This document shows, piece after piece, positions 1 to 9,749 of a stretch of DNA of 36,648 nt (position 1 is the stretch's first letter; the number at the start of each line of letters is the position of its first letter). Source of the DNA: Paramarasmius palmivorus. Lineage: Eukaryota; Basidiomycota; Agaricomycetes; Agaricales; Marasmiaceae. The DNA is taken from contig JAYKXP010000283.1 of assembly GCA_037176845.1 (NCBI GenBank), positions 1 to 36,648 on the forward strand, in the 5' to 3' direction. Under the pieces are notes generated by a model. The model was not told the origin of the DNA, searched no databases, and was given only the letters and a program-made list of their open reading frames with translations. The position numbers were made by a program, and so were the translations under genes.

Positions 1-260
1 CCTAAGCCAAAGGCAAGCCAAGCGATGGAGACGCTGTAGTTACGATCTCATTAATGGGAATTGCGGCATCACAAGCAATAGGTTTTGGAGGGTACGGTTT
101 CTGGGGGTGTGTGGGTGCTTGGGGGTGTGGTTTGGGTTTGAGGGCTTTGGGGTTTGGGTTTGGTTTCTGGGTTGGGGAAGTACAGAGATATCACATGGAA
201 AGGGGAACATTTCCATATTAGAAGGGGACACTTTACACACGCTTATTTAAACTTCAGTAA
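1..260 (+). repeat. Gene-fragment repeat, left copy
   Basis: This stretch resembles 4110-4350: both contain a VVTIS-coding stretch, a G-rich part ending near GGGTTGGGG, and an AGAAGG-GACACTTT-TACACGC tail. No continuous gene could be built here. It reads as a decayed duplicate of the same source as the small open frame at 4089-4274. Confidence 0.5.
103..177 (+). other. G-run tract, potential G-quadruplex
   Basis: About nine runs of three to five G lie within 75 nt on the + strand, separated by short T/G-rich spacers. This meets the usual pattern for G-quadruplex formation. It is not a TTAGGG telomere array. It sits inside the 1-260 repeat, whose partner near 4200-4270 is also G-rich but less regular. 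Confidence 0.5.
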
Positions 261-980
261 CCAGGCGAACATCTACAGCAACTCATTTTGGTGAGTTCGG
301 TATCCTTGTACACAGTACGATCTCCGCGCTTATATAAGAGCCGAGGCGTCTTTAAGGGTTTAGTAGTTAGAGATGTGATGCAATGAATTTGCGAAGACTG
401 GTGTAGTTGACATTTACTATCAAAGCTGTAAATACAATGACAAGGGACTCGGAAAATGCGGTTTCTTCCCATTACACGACATTTTTACAGCTGCATTCGA
501 TAAGATACCACCAATCAAACGCGCTTGAAGGCGAAAGGGGAATAAGTAGGTCAATCACCCCAGATCCTTCTCAATGATTTGTCCGTTTGCTATAGAATCC
601 GAGGCATGGGTCCGTCCGCGTTCGGAGTTTAACCGTTTAGCCGTCATTTAGAGGTAACGATGTGATTGATTTCGCTCTACAAGGGCGGAAAATCCAAGTT
701 TACAGCGCTTGCAATAAGTCGAAGTTATCAACGTTTGCTTCATTGCACCATTGTTTCCCGCCCCACCTGTCGGGATCCCTTGTGCACTTCCTACTGTCCT
801 TCACATTCAACAATTATTACAAGTGTTGTTGAGATAGCTGAAACACACGGAGTTGTCCCGTCGGTGATATCGGGCTGGTTTCGGCGCTTATGGGCGCTAT
901 GATCATGATAGTCTGAATTGGTGTCAAAGGCATTCAACATTGAGGCAGTCAATTTTAGTCATTCAAAGCTCACCTTTTTG
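261..980. other. No recognised gene
   Basis: Only short overlapping open frames are present on both strands. An open stretch at about 660-840 (+) has no supporting splice sites or family resemblance. The pyrimidine-rich stretch at 970-992 looks like the end of an intron belonging to the exon that follows. Confidence 0.4.
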
Positions 981-992
981 TTGCCTTTTACA

Positions 993-1357
993 GGAGGGTC
1001 ACGATCTCCGCAGTCATCAGCGACTGTTACATCAATGATGTAGTGGGCCCTAGTGGTGTTTTGCAAAAAAAAATTCAAAATGATCCCAAAAAGCTGCTTA
1101 CTGAACAGTTTCTGATTCCGAGGCATCCAAGCACCTCGCCAATTGAGTTTCAAGTAGACCAAGGAGTTCCTTATCACTGGGACAACGAGAGACCTCGGAT
1201 TCGGGGCCGTACAGATTCACAAAGGTCCATTAGTGCTGCCCATCACTTTTGTAGCTGTACATTTCTTACAGCAAACAATTTCCAGCTTGCTTTGAAACGG
1301 CCTTTAATCCGAACTGAACCTCATGCTTCATCACTTTCTGGATCCCAATCCTCATAG
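993..1357 (+). CDS. Exon-like fragment of an unrecognised gene
   Basis: A pyrimidine-rich tract ending in TTTTACAG gives a convincing 3' splice site at 992. The frame that follows (phase 1) is open for about 360 nt and reads like ordinary protein, with stretches such as DVVGPSGVLQKK and LTEQFLIPRHPST. A possible donor (GTACAG) near 1209 would end the exon early, since the last 50 residues look less natural. No start codon or upstream exon was found, and I do not recognise the family. It lies directly 5' of a zinc-finger copy but shows no similarity to it, so it is probably a stranded fragment of a neighbouring gene. Confidence 0.4.
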
Positions 1358-1485
1358 TGCATCACGGTTCACGACCTCCGACAACGTCCATCTTGAACTT
1401 GTAGATGCATCCGGAATTTGAAGGTCAATAAATTTATTCTCTTCGGTTATGAGGATCTTTTTGACGCTAGACCATAGGGAACTAT

Positions 1486-2012
1486 GTGACGGAGAGCTTG
1501 GGCCTCCACTTTGACTCTTCCGACAATAACCCAACGTCTACATTTATTCAGTGGTTAGAGATGGAATTTCGTCCGGACAACATCACGCACCAGGGATCCA
1601 ACCCAACGAATGATATGCCCCATACGCCACCAATCGCCCCCCTAAGTGGCAGTGAACACAAACGCACTCCAGGGATTCCTGGTGTCGAGCTATCAATCAT
1701 CGAGAAACATGTTGTGGCGTCGGAACATGTTCGATCTGCGAATGAGAGTCGCAGAAAGCCAGGAAGAAAAGGACAGTACCAATGCGAAATATGCACGGCT
1801 ACCTTTACTGCCAAACATAACCTGAAGCGTGAGCATTTCGATGTGTCTTTCGTGAGCTAGCTGACAACATGGAATCAGATCACATCAACTCTCACAAGGG
1901 AATAAGACCATACAAGTGTCTGTTTTGTCCCATGGCGACAGTCACGAAATCCGACATGAGACGTCATGCTAGATCGTGCAAATCGGATCCCTCCAGGAGC
2001 TTCGATGATTGA
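1486..2012 (+). CDS. Two-finger zinc-finger protein, copy with decayed 5' end
   Basis: Exons 1486-1828 and 1879-2012 join across a 50-nt GT-AG intron (phase 1, CAT codon) and give about 158 aa. Counting from the GTG at 1486, finger 1 is C100-x2-C103-x12-H116-x3-H120, the classical spacing, whereas sibling genes have C-x5-C. Finger 2 is C-x2-C-x12-H-x3-C, followed by a short tail. The basic block reads VVAS ... RRKPG. The start is not a true ATG. About 1404-1470 resembles exon 2 and intron 2 of the siblings, but the Trp-Ser position has become TTG TAG, and joining at 1470 shifts frame relative to the finger frame. The finger half therefore looks sound while the N-terminal exons look broken. 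A divergent first exon is an alternative. Expected role: nuclear DNA binding, if expressed. Confidence 0.6.
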
Positions 2013-2584
2013 GAATTGATGGCACTGAATTTGGATACACCGGTGCTTGATTAGCTACTATGATTCAAATGTATCTCAGTAGTTGGCGCGTACCAGTCTT
2101 CACCGTGCAGTGTTCAGAGCCTAGACGATCAATTTTAGCAGATAATCACCACGTCGAGTACTGTACGTTCCGTCAGCCATTCCGGGCATAGACAAAGGTA
2201 TACCCAAATTTGAGTGTACCGATAAACCCGAGTAAGACCTTTTCGTGAATAAGCTGTGGCCACAATTCATTTGATTGTTCCGCGTTCATTGCTCAAAGTC
2301 GCCAGATTCCGATATAGACAGAATTGAACGCTGGCCATATTCTATCGTTTCTATGAGAATGACGGGATCACGAAATGAAGTAGTCGAACCATGTGGCTTT
2401 CTTGGTACATCGGTACAGAGCATTCATTGAGTTCTATAACAATCATTAGGGTACCCTCCTAGGGAGAATGCTCTAAATCGTTAACAGACTGCCTTTAACA
2501 ATATAGCTCGAAGCCTTACAAGCCCTCATTACTCGATGAAAGTTCCCTTCATATACCGGTACTGACGTCGGCACGCTTGGCGAT
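2013..2584. other. Intergenic, no gene seen
   Basis: No supported coding segment. The last ~60 bases resemble the region just upstream of the intact copy at 11496 (shared AGCC-TCAT ... GAAAGTTCC ... GCTTGGCGAT elements), so this is the 5' flank of the decayed copy that follows. Confidence 0.5.
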
Positions 2585-3289
2585 ATAAACGCTAATGAGA
2601 CTCACTCAGTACATGTTGTGCTTATCATCGAATACTACCGTGCTCACCAATCTACGTCAGACTTCAATCCAGCGTTCCCAAATGTTCATCTGAAGACATG
2701 GAGAATTGTGATCTGCGCATAATGATGCGCTATCCGAGGGCGGTCCACTGGCGATTCTTGTGTTGCTCAGAAATGATTTTGGAACTCGGTCAAGATGCAT
2801 TTACAGCCGACGGTCTATTTCAGACGGGTATTGCCCCGACCTAAACGTGTATTAGTCGGCATTTACTATGCCAAGGCCATACGGTCACTTACCTATAGGA
2901 ACCACTAAAGACGGAACCAAGACGGAACCAATCCCAACTTGGCATGCCCTCCAACATGCGCAGAAGTTTGCCATGGCGATAGAGCACGTTATTGCTGCCA
3001 GTCAGAACCCCGATGACCTGGTGTTGGCTTTACGCATGCACCGGCTTTACGCTTGTGCTTCTGTACCGCTCAAAATGACTAGATGAGTAATGCTTTTGTG
3101 GCTGGTGGTCGCTAACAAGCAAAAATCAGAGCCAAATCAGAGCACATCAAGTTTCCTAGTAGCAGAAACCATACCATCATTATCCCTTATGCCCAACGAA
3201 GACAGTCACCGAGCCAGGCCATACCGAGTCGTGCATGTCAACCTTTCCCAGACTTTCATGTCGATGTTGCCCCCCTGCTCGAGCTTTAG
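2585..3289 (+). pseudogene. Decayed zinc-finger family copy (sister of 11496-12303)
   Basis: Nucleotide similarity to the intact copy at 11496-12303 runs from the start region (GCTTGGCGAT followed by ATA instead of ATG) to the stop region (CCTGCTC-AGCTTTAG). The conserved block is still readable at 2950-3060 as LQHAQK ... IAASQ ... RLYACAS, aligning with LQCAQK ... LAASQ ... RLYACTD. The first-finger cysteine pair, the intron junction near 3087 and the second finger are all altered by indels. The lost start codon, lost second Cys of finger 1 and broken frame make it a pseudogene. A 189-aa open frame antisense to it (3206-3775) is not considered real. Confidence 0.7.
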
Positions 3290-3500
3290 TCGTGTTCTAG
3301 TGCGATGAACAATATCGGGGAAATACCTTACCTTGCGAGCTCGTGTAACATGCGAGACAGCATTTTGTCGGTTCTTTTTCGAGGGTATGTCAATGAGAGA
3401 TTGGTCAAAGGCGCGGTTTATCGCTTGGTATATGTACCTGTAGTAAGGGTGTGACAGGGTGTGACTATCGAAGAAGAGATGACACGACAGGGTTCGGGTC
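3290..3500 (+). repeat. 3' flank shared with 12304-12520
   Basis: Similarity to the sequence after the intact gene at 11496-12303 continues here: ACCTTGCGAGCTCGTGTAA, TCGCTTGGTATAT and CAGGGTTCGGGTCCGA have close counterparts in the same order near 12340, 12430 and 12505. The duplicated block therefore extended beyond the gene, which argues for segmental duplication and against retroposition. Confidence 0.6.
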
Positions 3501-3604
3501 CGAGGTCGATGCCGAAAACTGTACAGCTCTCGGAGATTTCCGATACCTGGGTACTTCTCCACTTCCTCCAACACGCCCACTCTTTCCTGTTCCCCTGCTC
3601 TTCT

Positions 3605-4330
3605 CTCTTCAGTGAATCGATGTCCAGATGACGAACAGTTTAGGGAGGCGGTTGCTGAGGCGAAGGCTAGTGGTTTGGGGTTGGATAGTACGTCCATTTT
3701 CCTTCCTTTCTTTTTTAAATTTTCACGGTCTTTTGTTTTTATGTTCTTGCGTTTGGTATCTTCTCTATAGACCACGCGATACTAATGCGACGCCCAGAAA
3801 TTTCGTAGCATTCCACAGTGTCATTATGGCAACATCACCCATTCATCCGTCGATCTTCCATGAATTGGTTTGAGGTTCCTGGTCCCTCCTGATGCGGACG
3901 AACAGTCGAGAAAAGCGGTTATTGAGGCGAAGGCTAGTGGCGCGAGACTGGATAGAGAGTTTTTTTTCTTGGTACTGACGCAGTGTGCGTAGATTCAATA
4001 GAATTGGCACTTACAGCTTCGGCTGCGACTGTGGTGCATATAACTGTCTCTCACTTCTACATACACTTTCGGAGCTTCACCTACCAACGTGAACAACGGA
4101 CAAGCTACCCAGATGCAGCAGATGGAGACTACGCCGGTTGTTACGATCTCCATGGACGGTCCGAAAGGTGGAAGTACCCAAGAACAGGGGCAGGAATCAA
4201 GCGCAGGCGTGGTTTCTGGGTGTGTGCTGGGTGTTGTGCTTGGGATGGTGTTCAGGGCTGGGTTGGGGAAATGAAATCGGGAGAGTACAGGGTACTCAGG
4301 TCAGGAATTGCATGTATTTAGAAGGACACT
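3605..4330 (+). pseudogene. Fragments of an unrecognised small gene, partly duplicated
   Basis: A stretch coding PDDEQFREAVAEAKASG (about 3622-3680) recurs at about 3890-3955 as DADEQSRKAVIEAKASG, so this segment is a local duplication about 270 nt apart. The first copy is followed by a possible donor (GTACGT). Further on, a frame at 4089-4274 begins N-N-G-Q-A-T-Q, then METTPVVTISMDG, and ends in a Gly/Val-rich hydrophobic segment (AGVVSGCVLGVVLGMVF) that could span a membrane. I could not join the parts into one gene, and the homologous region at 1-260 is more decayed. Function unknown. Confidence 0.35.
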
Positions 4331-4461
4331 TTTACACGCTTTGTTTTGCATCTATATTCTATATATTATGGGACGACGACCGCTTAAATGACCATCAAAA
4401 AACTTTTCCAAGCGATTTTTTTGGTGATTGCATCATGTCGAGCTCCTGCCGCCTCACGGGT

Positions 4462-4491
4462 GCCCCAGAGGGGCCTCGCGCCGAAGGCGCG
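4462..4491. repeat. Two adjacent GC-rich hairpins
   Basis: GCCCC-AGA-GGGGC (4462-4474) is followed at once by CGCGCC-GAA-GGCGCG (4477-4491). Both are perfect stems with 3-nt loops, in a short GC-rich island within AT-richer DNA. This could be the end of a small mobile element, but no flanking target duplication was identified. Confidence 0.55.
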
Positions 4492-5728
4492 CAAGCGAAG
4501 CTTGTATCCCATATTTGACACCACCAATCACCCAAACAAACAAATCTCATTCTATATATAATACCGGAATCAAGTAAGTCACCGGTGTTGTCCCGTTTTG
4601 TAACCGTTCGTTAGTGTCCTTCCATCTAGTGCTACTAGTAAGCAGGTGGACATCTCCAACATGTTCTCTGACTCTGCTCTTTCCCGCCCCTTCGATGCGC
4701 CCCCAACCCACTGCTTGAAATGCAGGCTGTACATGAAATCGAAGCATCGGCACTTTCGAGTCTCGTTATATACAGTATCACTATCAGTGTTGGTGCTCCT
4801 TCTTCCTATCAAATAATGCCATTTCTATTCAAAGTTTCCTTTCGCGTTGACAGTAGAGCCGTTGTGTTAGCGCCTCCAGGATATGTGTAGTAACTTCTCT
4901 TTTCCTGATTCCGCCTCGCCCATTAGGGAAAAGGGCAAATGATGGTTCTAGTTGATGTTTATCAAAGTTATGAATATGAGGGGACAAAAGGGGCATACTA
5001 GGATCTCCAGGGATATCCTCTAGCACATGTAGCATGTACGACGGCCTGCGATGCGGTTTCTAATAAAGCATATGTTGTACTTTTTTTCGTGGTTCTCAGA
5101 CTTCGCCGATCAGGCTTCCAAAGGCGTAACCAAGGCCAAAATCGTTGTTTCGGAGCCTGGCAAGAAAATAGATATGCTCTAATAGCTAATATCCAGCCTA
5201 TGTCTATCACTCTTGATAGTAGCAAGCTCGGTGAACTGAAGTGGATACATATTTCGCAGCCAACGGAAGGATGCTTCTGATAGTCTGATCAGCAAACCCT
5301 GACCTGGTTTTTTGGCTCTCCTTTCATTCGATGTGAAAGGAGGGGGCATACGTACAGACGATATTGTTGTACATGATGATCTGGAGATTTACGATTGAAA
5401 GCTGTGGAAACATCAGCGAGATTGGGGCAAAAAAAGTCGCTCGTTATATCGCATGTGCTGCCATGTACGCTGATGCAAAGATAATTCAACCACAGCATGT
5501 TTCTGGGATGCAGCTGTTGCATTACTTGAATTTGAGTTGCAGACAGGCGCCCGGCAGTACCTAATCGGGTAAGTACCTACGGCCACGCCGAGTTGAACTT
5601 ACCCGGCGTTTGTGTCGGGCTCCGAGCGCAGCCTTCCACCACCAGAATTCCTATTTCGCTTTGCACATTCAAGCTGCATCAGCAAGTATAAGATTACTTT
5701 CCTACCCATCACGTCAGCAGCAACTCGA
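4492..5728. other. Intergenic, no recognised gene
   Basis: Only short, mutually overlapping open frames of 60-80 codons are visible, none with splice support or family resemblance. One perfect 9-bp inverted repeat lies at 5318-5342. Confidence 0.4.
5318..5342. repeat. Perfect 9-bp inverted repeat
   Basis: CTCCTTTCA and TGAAAGGAG are perfect reverse complements separated by 7 nt. No gene end is established next to it, so a terminator role is not claimed. Confidence 0.5.
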
Positions 5729-5737
5729 ATAAAATGG
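5729..5737 (+). promoter_or_regulatory. TATA-like element of the 5824 copy
   Basis: ATAAAATGG lies 95 nt upstream of the predicted ATG at 5824. Other family members have ATAAAAGG-type elements 97-121 nt upstream of their starts, so position and sequence agree with a shared core promoter. Confidence 0.45.
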
Positions 5738-5823
5738 CAAAAGGGGCTCTAGATTTCGGAATACCAAGCCCCAACAACCCACTGCGTCGCTGAACATATT
5801 GTGGATACCGTGCATGAACCAAC

Positions 5824-6870
5824 ATGCATGCCGATAGTAATTGGTGTGCCACACGGTGATCATCCTATACCATGTCATTGATATCCTGACTCAATCCCCC
5901 CAGGGCTACAGAGTACGACGGAAATAAGCTTCTACCGCCGTGCAACGACGCTTGGAATACACAAATACGCCGGGGTCTACCAGAAGGTGAACATAGTGAG
6001 ATTAATTTTGAGGATGCTTCTGACATTCAGATAATAGGCACTCACATGACACATGACGCTCCTTTCATCTATACATCAACGACAATTCTACCTCTTTCAA
6101 TCCGAATGGATATCCATCCATATATACGCCACTAGAAGGTGTGGCGTTACCAGCAGGCATACTCTCCTACAGCACCATTAGTCAGGCATCCTTCCTGATG
6201 AGAAGCAATCATCACCAACCGATTGTCCGCAGCGGGCTGCAACATGCCCTTCCGATAGTTCATGCGTCACTTCTGGACCATCACTATTCATTCGGACGCT
6301 CACTTGACTACGACACTGTACCCGCAGATCAGAGGCTAGTCCCGACAGACAACGATTATCCCACATGCACAACACTACCCGTGATGACCAGCGACCAGCA
6401 TCAGAATCCAGTTATGCCCTATACCAAGCTGTGTTCGTCTGTCACAAAGCCAATAGTGGCGTCGGAAGGAGTCCGAGCTGCAAACGAACAGCGCAGACAT
6501 CCAGGGAAAAAATTGTACCATTGTACACTGGCAGCCTTTCCTTCTTGTGAGGCTACCTTTACCACCCATCACAATCTGAAAAGTGAGCCTTGTGTGTCTA
6601 GGATTTTGATGCCGGGTCAGCTAACGACGAGAACGAGATCATATCAGGTCTCACCTCGGAGAAAGGCCGCATGAATGTCCTTTCTGCAGCAAGAGGACTG
6701 TGACCCGATCTGACATTAAACACCACATCAGATCGTGCAGATCGAATCCGTCTAAAAAATCTGCAGATGGAAACGGTACCCAAGTCCTCGTGCGAGAGGA
6801 CTTATTTTCTGCTGGGCAGATGTACAATCAGGAATTTGATAGCGTAATTTTGCCCACTAGACGGTCTTGA
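5824..6870 (+). CDS. Two-finger zinc-finger protein, frameshifted copy with long tail
   Basis: Comparison with siblings gives exon 1 at 5824-5843 (20 nt), exon 2 at 5904-5986 (codes NDAWNTQ ... LPEG), exon 3 beginning at 6038 and ending at 6582, and exon 4 at 6638-6870. Introns are 60, 51 and 55 nt; introns 1 and 2 have CTGAC branch sites. The frame carried from exon 2 into exon 3 hits a stop and is offset from the frame encoding the fingers; alignment suggests a loss of about 4 nt near 6060. Finger 1 is C-x7-C-x12-H-x3-H (two extra residues in the knuckle). Finger 2 is C-x2-C-x12-H-x3-C. The C-terminal tail is about 50 residues, longer than in siblings. Exon 3 (545 nt) exceeds the usual 375-405 nt. 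Either a young pseudogene or an assembly error; the finger exons themselves are sound. Confidence 0.6.
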
Positions 6871-7374
6871 ATGTTTGACGCTGTACGTATTGGTGTGTAT
6901 CAGACTAATTGATATGAAACCCAGCACTGAAGTTGATACTTTGCAGAATAACAGAGCGGTCGTTGCAGATGTTCAACTGGTTAGAGCAGGAACAGAAGGT
7001 TCTGGAATTGTAGCACTGGATACAGTATCCGCTGGTCACATGTATCGCTAATACCTATCATTAGTATATACGAGCAGTAGGAGCGGACTAGGTTGGGTGT
7101 GAACACGTCAAGGCATTGATGCCTTCAAAGGTTTGAGTTGGCCCCTATTGTAGTATCAAGTCTATGAGAGCGATGGACAGAACCGTAGGCGGGTGGCGCA
7201 CCTTGTCGTATCACAACAGTCTACGCCCCGGACTCCAGCACTTCGCATGCCCTAGCCATTGTCGAGAAATGAGATTGTGGACATCCACATCTGATTCTTC
7301 AGGGTACAATGCTCCGAGTTTCCGTCTCCGGACCTTGGCATTGTTGCTATCAAGTAACTAGACTACAAAGCATT
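6871..7374. other. Intergenic, nothing recognised
   Basis: No supported gene or repeat in this stretch beyond short chance open frames. Confidence 0.4.
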
Positions 7375-7600
7375 GACAGATGTTCCAACGCACCTAAAGG
7401 CCCAGATCCCTTGATATAGACTACCAACGTATCGCTATTCCCCTTGCAAAGCCTTGAGGACCGGAGGTCTATGTGGGCCAATAGACAATTGTGTCTGGTT
7501 TCCAAAGTTCTCAAGTCACCTTCTCCCGCAATCCTGTGTGTATCCATCGGCGGGAGCGAGATGATGATGATTGTGACCAAAGCTGAAGCTTGGTCAACAT
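7375..7600 (+). repeat. Tail remnant of a third segmental unit
   Basis: A motif close to GTACCAACGCACCCAATGGCC appears here and at about 10505 and 14481, where it marks the end part of units 1 and 2. A further weak match is ATGATGATTGTGACCAAAGC here against GAAGATAATGTTGGTCAGCA near 10680. This suggests that an older unit ended here, just before unit 1 starts. Confidence 0.4.
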
Positions 7601-7671
7601 TTCGGGAATCACGGGCCTCATGTGATCACTGACCCTTCAGACAACGTCGCTCGATCGCAGACGCTTGGCGA

Positions 7672-8260
7672 ATGGGCACCTCTGACATTCAGTACACGGT
7701 GTGCCTATTACATATTGGCTCACCAAGGTCCAACCGTCTTGATCTAGCTTTCCCAACTGGGCCGAAGTCGTGTTTCCGTGCTGACGCGGGAACGTGCAAT
7801 CGCACCACGAATGAAACAGCACTCTGTTGTCCGGAGGTCGTTCAACCCTGTGGTGTTTATATTCTCCAGATACGTTTCCTGACCTTCAGCCCAGGTATCT
7901 TTCTAGAGCCAGGATTGGTATCGTCGTCACTAGGTACCGGAATGTGTATCAGTCTGGATTTGCGTCAAGGACATATGGTCTCTTACTAATAGGTACCCCT
8001 GAATCTGAGCCAACTACATCTACCGCAAACCCCAATATTGGCCTCCAACATGTACAGAGGCCTGTCGTGAAAACAGAGAGCGCCGACACCAAGGGCCTTG
8101 CGCGTCTACCCTTACCGCTCTGACGGGTTCGGGCCGCTGAAAACATGAAATTAGATCATCTGAAGTTTTTTCGCGGCGAGACATACCAATGAAGAGGCAG
8201 TCGATAAGCCGAACATCAGACGCCGCATCGATGCTGTACCTCCTGCTGGATCTTCGGCCA
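7672..8260 (+). pseudogene. Decayed zinc-finger family copy in unit 1
   Basis: The first exon survives intact (ATG at 7672, 20 nt, then a GTAC donor at 7692, as in other family members). After the predicted acceptor the exon 2 frame stops within a dozen codons. The TGCAATCG motif of exon 2 is present at 7796, and the finger exons can be followed only as scattered DNA similarity (intron acceptor with ATGAAATTAG|ATCAT near 8156, tail TGTACCTCCTGCT near 8236). Both fingers are destroyed. Its counterpart in unit 2 (11496-12303) is intact, so the two tandem copies had opposite fates. Confidence 0.65.
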
Positions 8261-8571
8261 GTGTTCGATCAAAGCGCAGGTTGTCGCTTTGTGAGCTTAA
8301 GCCATGTGCCTGTAGAGAAGAAAGCAAACAAGGGTACGTGATCATCGAAGAGTAAATGGCTCGCATATGACAGGGTCCGGGTCTGAAGGTATCTGATTAG
8401 TGCCATCGCTGCAACGTGCCCTGGCTGTAACAATTAGCCTGAGGAGTGAGTTAGTCAACGGATGAACATACTTGATGTCCACATATCGATGGAGGCTGTC
8501 GCGCTCCGTTCCTTTCGTGTGAAACATAGCCGATGCCTCCCCCAGGAAAGCTACCTCTCCAACACCGGCTA

Positions 8572-9545
8572 TCAGGCTAGACGAAGTGGTGTATGGACAG
8601 TGCAGTGATGAAGTGTGAGCGACAGTCCTTGCAGCTTGCTGAAGAAGCTATTGATCAGCACACTCTGAAAGTTCCGGGAACAAGGTTAACGGGCTTAGAC
8701 GTACCGAACACCAACTCGAAAACTCGAACGCCGACTCAGTACAATGGGCAATCGGTGACGCCGACTTGACGAGATGGGGCCCTGCTTAAAGAACTGTCTC
8801 TGCGTTCGAAGCTTGCACAACATCTTCGAGAACCTGTTCTGCAAAATGACCTGCATGAGCTTAAGGATGAAGACGCGGTGAACAGGAACCGAACCATATT
8901 TGAAGATTTTCTTCGCGAGCTGATCACCGACGTAAGCTGACCAGTGAGATGCTTCATAGAAGCGGCTGCGGTCTAACTGGACGTTACTAATACCTGCAAA
9001 CCATCCTATCATCAGTCATTCCGAAGAATGAAATGAAAAGGTACTCACCCTGTGGTACTGCGATAACACATCTCGCGATCGAAGGAAGAACCGTGATGAT
9101 GGCTAGCTCACAGTCCGGCAAGTCTTGGACCCACGACAAGAGTTGGTCCAACTTGGCTCCATCCGGAATGAGGACCGGGATGCCCGGTAGCATACTCGTG
9201 AAGAAAGGTACGAGATAGAAGTCAAGGTTGTAGGCCACTAGTGTGGACAGGTTCTCCGCAAACGTATCTAGGATATCTTCAGAAATCTTGAGTTCCGGGT
9301 TTTGGATCATGTATAACTCGTCGCCGAAAGTGCTTCAACCCGGCGATTGCGTCAGTTCCTGGGTGGACAGAAGAAAGCTAAGCAGACGAACCAGATGCCT
9401 AGTTGTTCTCCAGGTGGATTTCGTGGAGAAAAAGCACTCCAAGGAATGCGGAGGTAGACGATACGAGCCTTGGTGTTATCTGGTATGGGTGTCCCAATGA
9501 TGCTCCGGCGGGGCGACCGGCTTCAAGTAAGACGGTGATCATTGT
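8572..9545 (-). CDS. Unrecognised multi-exon gene X, better-preserved copy
   Basis: Two exons join cleanly: 9310-9049 and 8993 downward, across a 55-nt intron with a GTGAGT donor, ACTGATG branch and TTTGCAG acceptor, keeping frame from VIAVPQ into GISNVQLD. A third junction is likely at GTACGT (near 8700), with an acceptor near 8645, leading to a stop at 8572. The first exon codes segments such as ISEDILDTFAENLS and LDQLLSWVQDLPD; the second has RSRFYEASHWSAYVG and RVFILKLMQVILQ, giving a mostly helical, globular-looking protein. Upstream, 9340-9545 contains another open stretch (ITVLLEAGRPAG ... FLGVLFLHEIHLEN), but a frame break prevents a confident start. Downstream, 8342-8527 also looks coding. 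The family was not recognised. The unit 2 copy has the same intron but is truncated. Confidence 0.5.
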
Positions 9546-9749
9546 GAAGGTGGATGGATCGAGACGGCTTTTAGAGTAGTGTGATATCTGGATTCAGGGA
9601 GCGGATAGAAGATGCTACTAAGGCCATCCTAATTCGGTTGTAAGGGCGGTGAGGTTGATGGGATATTTTCTTCCCTTTCCTTCCTTCGTCGCCTCCTTGC
9701 CCTCACGAGGATTACTGCATCTTCTCTTCCTCAACACCAGCTGCTCATC

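Noticed and set aside
103..177. Telomeric repeat
   Set aside because: The G-rich tract lacks regular TTAGGG units and is present in a degenerate copy inside the window near 4.2 kb.
3206..3775. 189-codon minus-strand open frame
   Set aside because: It is one of the longest in the window, but it lies antisense to a decayed zinc-finger copy and to a duplicated coding module. Its composition is very basic and low-complexity, and it is not conserved in the homologous region near 12300-12600.
1486..6141. Non-ATG starts (GTG at 1486 and 6141) as true translation starts
   Set aside because: Fungal nuclear genes normally start at ATG, and sibling alignment shows that upstream exons exist; these positions only mark where the open frame begins.
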